The notes under the pieces were generated by a model. The model saw nothing but the letters and a program-made list of their open reading frames with translations. It made no database searches and was not told where the DNA came from. Of a stretch of 51,513 bases of DNA, positions 36,438 through 44,778 are shown piece after piece. A program made the position numbers and the translations under genes. The DNA is taken from positions 1-51,513 of the forward strand of contig JBHHYN010000007.1 in assembly GCA_046757565.1 (NCBI GenBank), in the 5' to 3' direction. Numbering within the stretch: the first letter of the stretch is position 1; every line of letters begins with the position of its first letter. Source of the stretch: JBHHYN01 sp046757565. Lineage in GTDB: Bacteria > Pseudomonadota > Gammaproteobacteria > Eutrophobiales > Eutrophobiaceae.

Positions 36438-37538
36438 ATGGCATGCGATTTATTGAGTCTGGCTACTCCCGGCGTTGCCGGTTTGCAACCTTATCATCCC
36501 GGCAAGCCCATTCAGGAACTTGAACGCGAGTTTGGCATCAGCGGTATCATCAAACTTGCGTCGAACGAAAACCCCCTGGGCCCTAGTCCGAAGGTAACGG
36601 CGTCACTGCCGTCCATTCCCGATCTGGCCCGCTATCCGGATGGTAACGGTCACGACTTGAAAAATGTCCTGGCTGAGAAACATCAGGTTGATCCCGTCCG
36701 GATTACCCTGGGTAACGGCTCCAACGATATCCTGGAGATGGCCGCCCGTGCATTTGTCACGGACGAGCACCAGATCATCTTTTCCGAGCATGCCTTTGCC
36801 GTGTATCCTCTGGTGACAGAAGCTATCGGGGCCGGGGCCGTGGTGACCCCTGCCAGGGAGTGGGGCCATGATCTGCAAGCCATGCAGGCGGCCATCACGG
36901 ATCGGACACGGTTGATCTTCGTCGCCAATCCAAATAACCCTACCGGTACGTGGCTGGATAGCAGGTCATTGCAACATTTCGTGGCGGCTGTTCCCGGAAC
37001 GGTGATCCTGGTTATCGATGAGGCCTATTTTGATTATGCTCAGGGTAAGGACTACCCGGATTGCATCCCATGGATAGAAAAATATCCGAACCTGGTGGTC
37101 ACCCGCACTTTCTCCAAGGCGTATGGCCTGGCGGGATTACGAATTGGTTACGGGATATCCCACCCGGATGTGGCCGATCTGATGAACCGGGTCAGGCAAC
37201 CGTTTAATGTTAACAGTGTGGCCCTGTATGCAGCGGAGATCGCATTGAGGGATGAAGAGCATATAGCAAAATCCGTCAGTGTGAACCGTACAGGTATGCA
37301 GCAGTTGATTGATGGATTTAACGCGATGGGGATCCATTTTATTCCATCACGGGGTAACTTTATCTGTATTGACCTGGCCCGGCCGGTCACAGGTATATAC
37401 CAGCAGTTGTTGAGGGCAGGGATAATCGTGCGCCCAATTGAAAGTTACGGGATGCCAAATCACCTGCGGATTACGGTAGGCCTGAAAGAGGAGAATGAAA
37501 GATTCCTTGACGCTTTGGCGAAGATTTTAGCTGCCTGA
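36438..37538 (+). CDS. hisC: Histidinol-phosphate/aromatic aminotransferase
   Basis: PLP aminotransferase of the HisC family, 366 residues. Motifs: LASNENPLGPSP, NPNNPTGTW, VIDEAYFDY and the PLP lysine K227 in RTFSKAYGLAGLRIGYG. The site between pheA and tyrA, away from his genes, suggests this copy also or mainly transaminates phenylpyruvate or hydroxyphenylpyruvate; that is inferred from context. It is followed by an exceptional 460-bp non-coding interval before tyrA. Confidence 0.93.
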   Translation: MACDLLSLATPGVAGLQPYHPGKPIQELEREFGISGIIKLASNENPLGPSPKVTASLPSIPDLARYPDGNGHDLKNVLAEKHQVDPVRITLGNGSNDILEMAARAFVTDEHQIIFSEHAFAVYPLVTEAIGAGAVVTPAREWGHDLQAMQAAITDRTRLIFVANPNNPTGTWLDSRSLQHFVAAVPGTVILVIDEAYFDYAQGKDYPDCIPWIEKYPNLVVTRTFSKAYGLAGLRIGYGISHPDVADLMNRVRQPFNVNSVALYAAEIALRDEEHIAKSVSVNRTGMQQLIDGFNAMGIHFIPSRGNFICIDLARPVTGIYQQLLRAGIIVRPIESYGMPNHLRITVGLKEENERFLDALAKILAA

Positions 37539-37602
37539 CGGTGAGAAATATCTTACATACACTAAGCGATACAGAAATTATTAACTGTTTTATTAACCAC
37601 AG

Positions 37603-37825
37603 ACGCCTCCATGGATATAAGGAGGTGTTACGACCCCATGGATGGGGGACGACTCCATGGAAGGAGGACGACCGCAGGGACGCGGGAGGTAGAGCAACGT
37701 CGGGAACAGTTGCCGAGGTAGAGAACGTCTGGAATACATTCTCGAGGTAGAATCGCGTCAGGAACAGCGGTCGAGAGCCGAGTCTGGAACAGAGGCCGAG
37801 GCACAGATATTACACATGGATGTGT
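37603..37825 (+). repeat. Tandem array of about nine small hairpins with variable stems
   Basis: Successive units share a core (ATGGAT/ATGGAA early, GTCNGGAACA later) and a linker (GACGA, then CGAGGTAGAG), while stems change but stay paired. Stems: CCTCC/GGAGG (37606-37625, extending to 8 bp with one G-T), CCCC/GGGG (37634-37647), CTCC/GGAG (37653-37666), CCGC/GCGG (37672-37685), CAAC/GTTG (37695-37712), AGAA/TTCT (37722-37742), CGC/GCG (37754-37769), TCT/AGA (37783-37793), ACACA/TGTGT (37812-37825). AT-rich imperfect inverted repeats (37578-37594, 37856-37872) flank it. It lies inside the otherwise compact hisC-tyrA interval. The 69-codon ORF across it is not credible. The interval 37539-37998 holds nothing else apart from the twin hairpins. 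Confidence 0.75.
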
Positions 37826-37886
37826 GCTTATGTAGTTATGGACCAGTACACAGAGATAATAATAGTTAACAATAACCAGCGAAAAT

Positions 37887-37969
37887 CTCGGGTGCTTGCC
37901 CCCGGGTTGGATAGCGATAAGTGATATGAATAACCATTACACTGAAACCCGGTTGCCTGCGGCCGGGTT
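37887..37969 (+). repeat. Twin GC-rich hairpins upstream of tyrA
   Basis: Two similar stem-loops about 60 bp apart: CTCGGG/CCCGGG (37887-37906, loop TGCTTGCC) and AACCCGG/CCGGGTT (37946-37969, loop TTGCCTGCGG). Both end in CGGGTT and have related loops, like a pair of REP units. No U tract follows either, so they are more likely repeats or mRNA structures than terminators. The second ends 29 bp before the tyrA GTG. Confidence 0.65.
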
Positions 37970-37998
37970 GTTCATAATGCCTTGAAGGGTTTTCTCAA

Positions 37999-38901
37999 GT
38001 GCCAGAGATTTCAATAAATCGACTTGCCATACTGGGTGTCGGCCTGATTGGGGGATCGCTGGCCCGCGCCTTACGGCGGGCGGGGGTGTGCACGAACATA
38101 ATAGGGTTTGGCCGTAATGAAGAACATCTTCAAAAAGCGGTCCAGCTCGGTGTCATTGATGAGTATGCGTTGGATGCAGCCCGGACCGTCTCCGATGCAG
38201 ATGTGATTGTTCTGGCGACGCCGCTCGCCACGACGCAACCCTTGCTGTCACGTATACGTGATTCGATTAAGGAAAATGCCATCGTGACGGATGTCGGCAG
38301 CGCCAAGGGCAGCATTGTAGCGATAGCAAGAGAGGTATTCAACGCAAAACAACTGAGAAATTTTATCCCCGGTCATCCCGTTGCAGGTACAGAAAAAAGT
38401 GGCGTTGAAGCATCGTTCGCGGAGTTATTTGAAGACCATCTTCTGATCCTGACACCGCTGAGCGAATCGGATAAACATAGCGTTGATTTTGTTGCGCGCA
38501 TGTGGGAAGCCACCGGCGCCAAGGTCGTAACCATGGATGTCTCGCATCATGATGAAGTGCTCGCCGCGACCAGCCACCTGCCGCATATGCTGGCCTACGC
38601 ACTGGTCAATTGCCTGGCCGGGATGCAGGAGCGCGATGAAATTTTCAAATATGCCGCCGGAGGATTTGCCGATTTCACCCGCATCGCCTCCAGCAGTCCA
38701 CAGATGTGGCATGACATCTGTTTTTCCAATCGTGTCTGCCTGCTGCAGATGCTGGATCACTTCGGGGCGCATCTGTCGCAAATCAGAAATGCCATTGAAC
38801 ATGATGACAGCCATGGCCTCCTTGAAATGTTCACGAGCGCTAAAAAAGCCAGGGATGAATTTATCAAGTCACACGGTAAGATGGCGAATACAGTTGAATA
38901 A
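37999..38901 (+). CDS. tyrA: Prephenate dehydrogenase
   Basis: Oxidative decarboxylation of prephenate to hydroxyphenylpyruvate. 300 residues, a monofunctional NAD(P)-type enzyme without the chorismate mutase domain of enteric TyrA. The Rossmann motif LGVGLIGGSLA is near residues 12-22; the GHPVAGTEKSGVEAS stretch and the histidine in SHLPHMLAYAL are family hallmarks. The start is GTG 37999, preceded by GAAGGG at suitable spacing. Activity on arogenate instead cannot be excluded. Confidence 0.93.
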   Translation: MPEISINRLAILGVGLIGGSLARALRRAGVCTNIIGFGRNEEHLQKAVQLGVIDEYALDAARTVSDADVIVLATPLATTQPLLSRIRDSIKENAIVTDVGSAKGSIVAIAREVFNAKQLRNFIPGHPVAGTEKSGVEASFAELFEDHLLILTPLSESDKHSVDFVARMWEATGAKVVTMDVSHHDEVLAATSHLPHMLAYALVNCLAGMQERDEIFKYAAGGFADFTRIASSSPQMWHDICFSNRVCLLQMLDHFGAHLSQIRNAIEHDDSHGLLEMFTSAKKARDEFIKSHGKMANTVE

Positions 38902-38932
38902 CTCAGGCGCTTCATGACAATAACACTTCTTG

Positions 38933-40252
38933 ATGAGTAATCATCCCCGGCTTGATTTCAACGTCCGGCCAGGCGCCGTTTTGGCAGGCCGTTTGCAAAT
39001 ACCGGGGGACAAATCCATTTCCCACCGAGCACTGATACTGGGCGCCGTCGCTGAGGGCGTAACGCATATCACCGGCTTTCTCAACAGTGAGGACACTACA
39101 GCGACACTGCATGCCTTCAGCGGCATGGGTGTTGATATTGAGCAGCATGATGCCCGTCAGGTTAGCGTTCACGGCGTCGGCCTGCGCGGCTTACACCCCC
39201 CCCGGGGACCGCTTTATCTTGGAAATTCCGGGACCTCTGTGCGCCTGCTGGCGGGGTTACTTGCCGGCCAGGCATTCGATTCCGAGTTGCGGGGTGATGC
39301 TTCACTCAGCAGGCGGCCGATGCGCCGGGTCACCGATCCACTGCAGTTGATGAATGCCGATATCCGCTGCAGCGAAACAGGGACTCTGCCGATATTGATA
39401 CGTGGAGGCCGTGCCTTGAAAGGTATTGCCTACAAGTTGCCCGTCGCCAGCGCCCAGTTGAAATCATCGTTATTACTGGCAGGGCTATATGCCTCGTCAA
39501 TGACCTGCATCCGGGAACCTGCCGTCACACGCGATCATACAGAACGTATGCTGCTCCATTTCGGCTGCCCGGTGCAGAGAAGCGGCAATCAAATATGCAT
39601 CAGCAGTCATGCCCTGACAGCAAGGGATGTTGACATTCCCGCCGATTTATCCTCAGCAGCGTTTTTCATGGTGGCAGCCAGCATTGTTAAGGGGGCGGAC
39701 CTGTTGCTGGAGGGGATCGGGGTCAATCCAAGCAGGCATGCCGTTATCGAAATCCTCCGTAGCATGGGCGCCGATGTCCATATCGACAATGAGCGGCTCT
39801 GCTCAGGTGAACCGGCTGCGGATATCCGTGTCAGGTATGGTCAGCTACATGGTATTCGGATTCCGCTGCATCTGGTTCCCATTGCCATTGACGAATTTCC
39901 GGCCATTTTAGTCGCAGCGGCCTATGCGCGGGGTGAAACGGTCCTGTCCGGTGCCGCTGAGCTACGTGTCAAGGAGAGTGACCGAATTCAGGCGATGACG
40001 GAGGGCTTAACGAGGCTGGGTGTTAAGGTCGAAACACCAGGCGACGGTATGGTCGTATCCGGAGGACATCCGTCGGGAGGAGTGATAGAGAGTCACGGGG
40101 ATCACCGGATTGCCATGGCGTTTACCATCGCCGGCCTGGCTGCCGGCGGCCCGGTTACCATTCGTGATTGTGCCAATGTGGATACTTCCTTTCCCGGATT
40201 TGTGGATACTATCCGGGGACTTGGCGTGGATATAGAGCTTCACCATGGCTGA
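38933..40252 (+). CDS. aroA: 3-phosphoshikimate 1-carboxyvinyltransferase (EPSP synthase)
   Basis: Joins PEP and shikimate-3-phosphate. 439 residues from ATG 38933 (a TTG immediately before could add one). PGDKSISHR lies at 24-32; the PEP-binding loop reads GNSGTSVRL (97-105), as in Bacillus-type enzymes, rather than GNAGTAMRP of E. coli. DHTERML, ELRVKESDRI and SHGDHRIAMAF also follow the Bacillus-like pattern. It overlaps cmk by 8 bp. Confidence 0.96.
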   Translation: MSNHPRLDFNVRPGAVLAGRLQIPGDKSISHRALILGAVAEGVTHITGFLNSEDTTATLHAFSGMGVDIEQHDARQVSVHGVGLRGLHPPRGPLYLGNSGTSVRLLAGLLAGQAFDSELRGDASLSRRPMRRVTDPLQLMNADIRCSETGTLPILIRGGRALKGIAYKLPVASAQLKSSLLLAGLYASSMTCIREPAVTRDHTERMLLHFGCPVQRSGNQICISSHALTARDVDIPADLSSAAFFMVAASIVKGADLLLEGIGVNPSRHAVIEILRSMGADVHIDNERLCSGEPAADIRVRYGQLHGIRIPLHLVPIAIDEFPAILVAAAYARGETVLSGAAELRVKESDRIQAMTEGLTRLGVKVETPGDGMVVSGGHPSGGVIESHGDHRIAMAFTIAGLAAGGPVTIRDCANVDTSFPGFVDTIRGLGVDIELHHG

Positions 40253-40943
40253 TGTCCCGGTCATTGCCGTTGATGGACCCAGCGGGACCGGCAAGGGAAT
40301 GCTCTGTGGTTATTTGGCAACATGGTTGGGCTGGCATCTCCTCGACAGCGGTGCACTCTACAGGGTATTGGCCCATGCGGCCCTAAAAGAGAAAATAGCG
40401 TTGCATGCAGAAGCCGGACTGGCCAGACTGGCCTCACAGCTGGATGTGAGATTTGAACAACACGGCCGGGAGACCCGGGTGCTCCTGGCTGATACGGACG
40501 TAAGTGAGGCCATCAGGATGGAGCACTGCGGCAGTGCCGCCTCCCGGGTGGCGGCCCTGAATCGGGTCAGACAGGCGCTGCTGGAGACACAAAGGGCCTT
40601 TAGACGGGCGCCTGGCCTGGTCGCGGATGGGCGTGATATGGGGACTGTGGTATTCCCGGAAGCACCGCTCAAGCTGTTTTTGACCGCCAGCGCTGAGGAG
40701 CGGGCGAAAAGACGTTATAAACAGTTGAAAGAAAAAGGAATTAATGTTAGCCTCCCGAACCTTACGGCGGACATAAACGAACGGGATGCCAGGGATGAGA
40801 GCCGTATTATTTCCCCTTTAAGGCCTGCGCCAGACGCCATTGTCATCGATTCCACGGAGTATGATGCCGGTGAAGTGTGCAGATATGTATCGGGATTAGT
40901 ACGAGATAAATTTAGCGGGAAGATCGCGCTGCCGCCGGAATAG
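40245..40943 (+). CDS. cmk: Cytidylate kinase
   Basis: Phosphorylates CMP and dCMP. 232 residues. The P-loop GPSGTGKG is at 11-18, followed by HLLDSGALYRVLA and DGRDMGTVVFPEAPLKLF, and the R-rich lid ERAKRRYKQL. It starts inside the end of aroA (8-bp overlap), the usual aroA-cmk-rpsA order. A T-rich run follows the stop without a clear hairpin. Confidence 0.97.
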   Translation: MADVPVIAVDGPSGTGKGMLCGYLATWLGWHLLDSGALYRVLAHAALKEKIALHAEAGLARLASQLDVRFEQHGRETRVLLADTDVSEAIRMEHCGSAASRVAALNRVRQALLETQRAFRRAPGLVADGRDMGTVVFPEAPLKLFLTASAEERAKRRYKQLKEKGINVSLPNLTADINERDARDESRIISPLRPAPDAIVIDSTEYDAGEVCRYVSGLVRDKFSGKIALPPE

Positions 40944-41011
40944 TTTTTTTCTTTTAACACGACCTGCTGCTGAGCATCGTATCAGGTAATAATTGGATAG
41001 ATATTGAGTAC

Positions 41012-42688
41012 ATGAGTGAAAGTTTTGCCGAGTTATTCGAACAAAGTCATATAGAGGCCAAAATGAGGCCTGGCAGCATCGTCAGTGCTACCGTGGTGGA
41101 TGTCAATCAGGATATTGTTATTGTCAATGCGGGTCTGAAATCGGAAGGCCTGATTCCGATTGAGCAGTTCTATGATGATAATGGAAATCTGGAAGTGGCC
41201 GTCGGTGATGAAGTGGATGTTGCCCTGGACGCCATTGAGGATGGGTTCGGCAAGACACGGTTGTCCAGAGAAAAGGCAAAGCGGCTAACAGCATGGACAA
41301 CCCTGGAAAAAGCACATGAAGCCAATGAGACCGTAACCGGGGTGATTACAGAGCGGGTCAAGGGGGGCTTTACGGTCGATGTGGAGAATATCCAGGCATT
41401 TCTTCCGGGTTCCCTTGTAGATGTCCGGCCGGTAAGAGATACCAGTTACCTGGAGGGCAAGCCGCTCGAATTCAAGGTCATCAAGATAGACCAGCGTCGA
41501 AGTAATGTCGTGGTATCCAGGCGCGCCGTAGTGGAGAGTGAAAATAGCGCGGAGCGCGAGGCGCTACTCGATAATCTAAAAGAGGGTCTTACGGTCAAGG
41601 GGGTCGTAAAAAATCTGACTGACTATGGCGCCTTTCTTGATCTGGGCGGTATCGATGGCTTGTTACACATCACGGACATGGCCTGGAAGCGGGTCAAGAA
41701 TCCATCCGATATTGTTACCATAGGTGATGAGATTGAGGTCAAGATCCTCAAATTTGATCGTGAGCGCAACCGGGTATCCCTGGGTCTGAAACAGATGGGC
41801 GATGACCCCTGGGGCGATCTCAGCGAACGCTATCCGGAGGGGACGCGCCTGACGGGACGGGTGACCAATATCGCAGATTATGGTTGTTTTGTGGAGCTGG
41901 AGGAAGGTGTGGAAGGTTTGGTCCATGTTTCAGAAATGGATTGGACCAATAAAAACGTACATCCTTCCAAGCTGGTGCATGTTGGTGTTGAAGTTGAAGT
42001 AGTCATTCTGGATATTAATCAGGAGCGCCGCCGTATCTCCCTCGGCATGAAGCAGTGTCAGCCCAATCCATGGGAGCAGTTTGCGGCAACGCATAACAAG
42101 GGTGATCACGTCACCGGCGTGATCAAATCCATTACCGATTTCGGGATATTCATCGGACTGGAAGGTAATATTGACGGGCTGGTGCATTTATCCGATATTT
42201 CCTGGTCAGATGATGATGAGGAATTTATACATAAATACAAGAAGGGTGAAGAGATCGATACGGTTGTACTGGCCGTCGACCCGGAGCGTGAACGTATTTC
42301 TCTCGGGATTAAACAATTGGAGAAAGATCCTTTTTCCAGCTATGTCGCCGCGAACCCCAAGGGCACTGTGGTCAAGGCAGTGGTGCGGGATGTTGAAGCC
42401 AGGCATGCAGTCGTAGGCCTGGCAGAACATGTGGAGGCGCAACTCAAGTCATCCGAGATTTCCAACGACAAGAAAGTCGAGGATGCGCGGTCTATAGTTA
42501 AGGAAGGGGATGAACTGGAGGTCAAGATTACAGCTATCGATCGAAAAAAGCGTACGATCAGTGTTTCTGTACGCGCCAAGGAATCCGATGAAGAGTCGGC
42601 TGCGGTCAGGGAGTATGCCCCGGATTCGACAAGTGGCGCCAAGCTTGGCGATCTGTTAAAGGAGCATTTGGATACCAAGCAGGAATAA
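41012..42688 (+). CDS. rpsA: 30S ribosomal protein S1
   Basis: Binds mRNA and enables initiation on structured or weak-Shine-Dalgarno messages. 558 residues (E. coli 557) with six S1 OB-fold repeats; typical repeat cores include GAFLDLGGIDGLLHITDMAW, GCFVELEEGVEGLVHVSEMD and GIFIGLEGNIDGLVHLSDIS. The N-terminal MSESFAELFEQSHIE is the 30S/S2-docking segment. Its own start lacks a strong Shine-Dalgarno, as in E. coli, where S1 autoregulates translation; the 68-bp leader could do the same here, though this is inferred. Confidence 0.98.
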   Translation: MSESFAELFEQSHIEAKMRPGSIVSATVVDVNQDIVIVNAGLKSEGLIPIEQFYDDNGNLEVAVGDEVDVALDAIEDGFGKTRLSREKAKRLTAWTTLEKAHEANETVTGVITERVKGGFTVDVENIQAFLPGSLVDVRPVRDTSYLEGKPLEFKVIKIDQRRSNVVVSRRAVVESENSAEREALLDNLKEGLTVKGVVKNLTDYGAFLDLGGIDGLLHITDMAWKRVKNPSDIVTIGDEIEVKILKFDRERNRVSLGLKQMGDDPWGDLSERYPEGTRLTGRVTNIADYGCFVELEEGVEGLVHVSEMDWTNKNVHPSKLVHVGVEVEVVILDINQERRRISLGMKQCQPNPWEQFAATHNKGDHVTGVIKSITDFGIFIGLEGNIDGLVHLSDISWSDDDEEFIHKYKKGEEIDTVVLAVDPERERISLGIKQLEKDPFSSYVAANPKGTVVKAVVRDVEARHAVVGLAEHVEAQLKSSEISNDKKVEDARSIVKEGDELEVKITAIDRKKRTISVSVRAKESDEESAAVREYAPDSTSGAKLGDLLKEHLDTKQE

Positions 42689-42756
42689 TTGCTGTATTTA
42701 GAGGAAGTTTGCAATAATCAGGGGGTCTCCCGTTAGGAGCATAGCCTCTGGCAAAG

Positions 42757-42791
42757 AACCATCCAGGTCGATAAGTATGGCCTGAATGGTT
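42757..42791 (+). promoter_or_regulatory. Long hairpin between rpsA and ihfB
   Basis: AACCATCCAGG (42757-42767) pairs with CCTGAATGGTT (42781-42791), ten of eleven positions matching around a 13-nt loop. There is no T run after it, so it may be an RNA-processing or attenuation structure between the two genes rather than a plain terminator. It ends 30 bp before the ihfB GTG. Confidence 0.45.
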
Positions 42792-42820
42792 GTCATGAAA
42801 TCCAGATGGAGAGAGTGAAG

Positions 42821-43132
42821 GTGACCAAATCCGAACTGATTGAAATGCTTGCAAGACGCCAGGGCCAGTTGGCTTACAGGGATGTAGAGTTGGCGGTAAA
42901 GGCTATCCTGGAGCATATGGCACAGACCCTGTCAAATGGAGATCGTATTGAAATAAGGGGTTTTGGAAGTTTTTCTCTGCATTATCGCCCTCCCAGGGTT
43001 GGACGTAACCCCAAATCCGGTGAACCTGTCTCCCTGCCGGCAAAATATGTCCCTCATTTTAAACCGGGCAAACAGCTTCGTGAACGGGTAGATAGCAACA
43101 ATACGAAACCCGTTTCCCAGGACAGTTACTGA
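42821..43132 (+). CDS. ihfB: Integration host factor beta subunit
   Basis: Sequence-specific DNA-bending protein, works as a heterodimer with IhfA. 103 residues from GTG 42821, giving MTKSELIEMLARRQ as in E. coli, with GGAGAGAG about 6 bp upstream; an in-frame ATG at 42806 would add five residues and is the alternative start. Residues RIEIRGFGSFSLHYRPPRVGRNPKSGEPV form the DNA-binding arms with the intercalating proline region. It follows rpsA, the conserved order. Confidence 0.95.
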   Translation: MTKSELIEMLARRQGQLAYRDVELAVKAILEHMAQTLSNGDRIEIRGFGSFSLHYRPPRVGRNPKSGEPVSLPAKYVPHFKPGKQLRERVDSNNTKPVSQDSY

Positions 43133-43306
43133 TAGTCTCCCGGTCACCGGGTTATCCTGTCAATCTGTGTAGCGGTTTATGGGGTGGTCCAGTCCGTACC
43201 AGCACCCGTTTGTCAAACATCCTGTACTCGTTCATTAATTCATTTTGTGCCGGTGGGGACGTTGGCCTTAGAATAGGGCGAATCATTAGCGTTATGAGGT
43301 GACACC

Positions 43307-43600
43307 ATGTCCCGCTTTCTGATAATAATCCTTTTTATTTTTATACTCTTTTTCGGCCTTATATTCCATTTACATAATCCGGAGCGCGTGGTTTTCGATT
43401 ATTTTATCAGTAGTGGAGAATTTTATTTTTCGGTTTTAATGGCGTTGTCATTTGCGGCAGGAGCGATCCTGGGTATGTTAGCCAATCTGCCACTTATAGT
43501 CAGGCTGAAACGGGAGCGGGCAAGGTTGCTGAAACAGGTCAAAGTCAGCGAAAAAGAGATAAACAATTTACGCGCTATCCCGGTCAAGGATACACCCTGA
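43307..43600 (+). CDS. lapA: Lipopolysaccharide assembly protein LapA
   Basis: 97-residue inner-membrane protein with two transmembrane helices (about 3-21 and 41-63) and a basic, coiled-coil cytoplasmic tail (RLKRERARLLKQVKVSEKEI). HNPERVVFDYF between the helices is typical of the LapA/YciS family. It cooperates with LapB in controlling LPS synthesis. GAGGTG precedes the ATG; the stop overlaps the lapB ATG by one base. The 174-bp gap upstream contains a CCCGGT-C-ACCGGG palindrome at 43139-43151 just after ihfB. Confidence 0.9.
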   Translation: MSRFLIIILFIFILFFGLIFHLHNPERVVFDYFISSGEFYFSVLMALSFAAGAILGMLANLPLIVRLKRERARLLKQVKVSEKEINNLRAIPVKDTP

Positions 43601-44778
43601 TGGGTCCTGAATGGATGCAGGCCTTGTGGTTGTTACTGCCTGTGGCGGCGCTGTCGGGCTGGATAGCGGCCAGGCGCGGCTTGACAAAAACGACAGAACA
43701 GACTTCCAGCCCCATCCCTCCCGAATACCTCAAGGGACTCAATTATGTTCTCAATGAGCAACCGGACAAGGCAATTGAACTGTTTATCAAGATGCTTGAA
43801 GTTGACAGTGATACGGTTGAGACCCATCTTGCACTGGGGAATTTATTCAGGCGCCGGGGTGAAGTGGACAGGGCCATTAGAATCCACCAGAACCTGATTG
43901 CAAGACCGGCTCTGAGCCACGAACAACGATCGCTGGCGCTTCTTGAACTGGGCATGGATTATATGCGTTCCGGTTTGTTTGACAGAGCAGAGGGATTATT
44001 CAAGGAGTTGCTGGAGAGTGACGCCTATACAATACAGGCCTTGACAGGGTTACTCGATATTTACCAGCAGGAAAAGGACTGGCATGAATGCATCACTATA
44101 GCCCGGCGGCTGCAATCCATATCAGGTGAAAGGCTGGATTCAATTATCGCCCAGTTTTACTGTGAACTTGCCAGTGACAATCTCTCTTCCGGTAAAAACA
44201 GGGAAACCAGAGATAATCTGAAACGGGCGCTTCAGGCTGATTCAAAATGTGTCCGCGCCAGCTTGATTGAAGCAGGAATGGCCAGGGATGCAGGTAAATT
44301 CAAGACCGCGATCAGGGCCTATAAACGCATTGCAAAACAGGATGCAGAGTATCTTCCCGAAATTATCGGGCCCATGTTTGACTGTTATCGCGAACTGGAC
44401 AGGCTGGATGAATACATGATGTACCTGAAGGATGTTGTGGAAAATGAGGGGGGTATTACCCCTCTATTATATTTGACGAAACTCATCGAAGAGATAAAGG
44501 GACAGGAAGAAGCCGCCAGGTATATCTCTGCTGCACTGAGGAAACGGCCGACTGTCAGAGGAGTAGACAAACTGGTCGAATACGCATTGACAAAGGCCGA
44601 TGGTGAGATGCGGGAGAGCCTGCAAACCATCAAGGATATGACCGGAAAATTATTGGAGAACAAGCCTGTCTATAAATGTAATAATTGCGGGTTCGACGCA
44701 AAATTAATGCACTGGTATTGTCCCAGTTGCAAGAAGTGGAATACGATAAAACCCGTGCATGGAGTGGAAGGTGAATAA
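43600..44778 (+). CDS. lapB: Lipopolysaccharide assembly protein LapB (YciM)
   Basis: 392 residues: an N-terminal membrane anchor (about 3-20), tetratricopeptide repeats from about 45 to 340, and a rubredoxin-type metal knuckle at the C-terminus with C360, C363, C374 and C377 (KCNNCGF and YCPSCKKW). In E. coli LapB directs LpxC to FtsH for degradation, balancing LPS synthesis; the same is expected. It is coupled to lapA, and the pyrF start lies within its last codons. Confidence 0.95.
   Translation: MGPEWMQALWLLLPVAALSGWIAARRGLTKTTEQTSSPIPPEYLKGLNYVLNEQPDKAIELFIKMLEVDSDTVETHLALGNLFRRRGEVDRAIRIHQNLIARPALSHEQRSLALLELGMDYMRSGLFDRAEGLFKELLESDAYTIQALTGLLDIYQQEKDWHECITIARRLQSISGERLDSIIAQFYCELASDNLSSGKNRETRDNLKRALQADSKCVRASLIEAGMARDAGKFKTAIRAYKRIAKQDAEYLPEIIGPMFDCYRELDRLDEYMMYLKDVVENEGGITPLLYLTKLIEEIKGQEEAARYISAALRKRPTVRGVDKLVEYALTKADGEMRESLQTIKDMTGKLLENKPVYKCNNCGFDAKLMHWYCPSCKKWNTIKPVHGVEGE

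Noticed and set aside
37541..37750. 69-codon ORF in the hisC-tyrA gap
   Set aside because: It runs through the hairpin array, its protein is repeat-derived and low in hydrophobic content, and the start lacks a ribosome-binding site.
37603..37825. CRISPR array
   Set aside because: Units are about 20-28 bp with short conserved pieces and variable paired stems; there are no constant repeats with unique spacers, and no cas genes are nearby.
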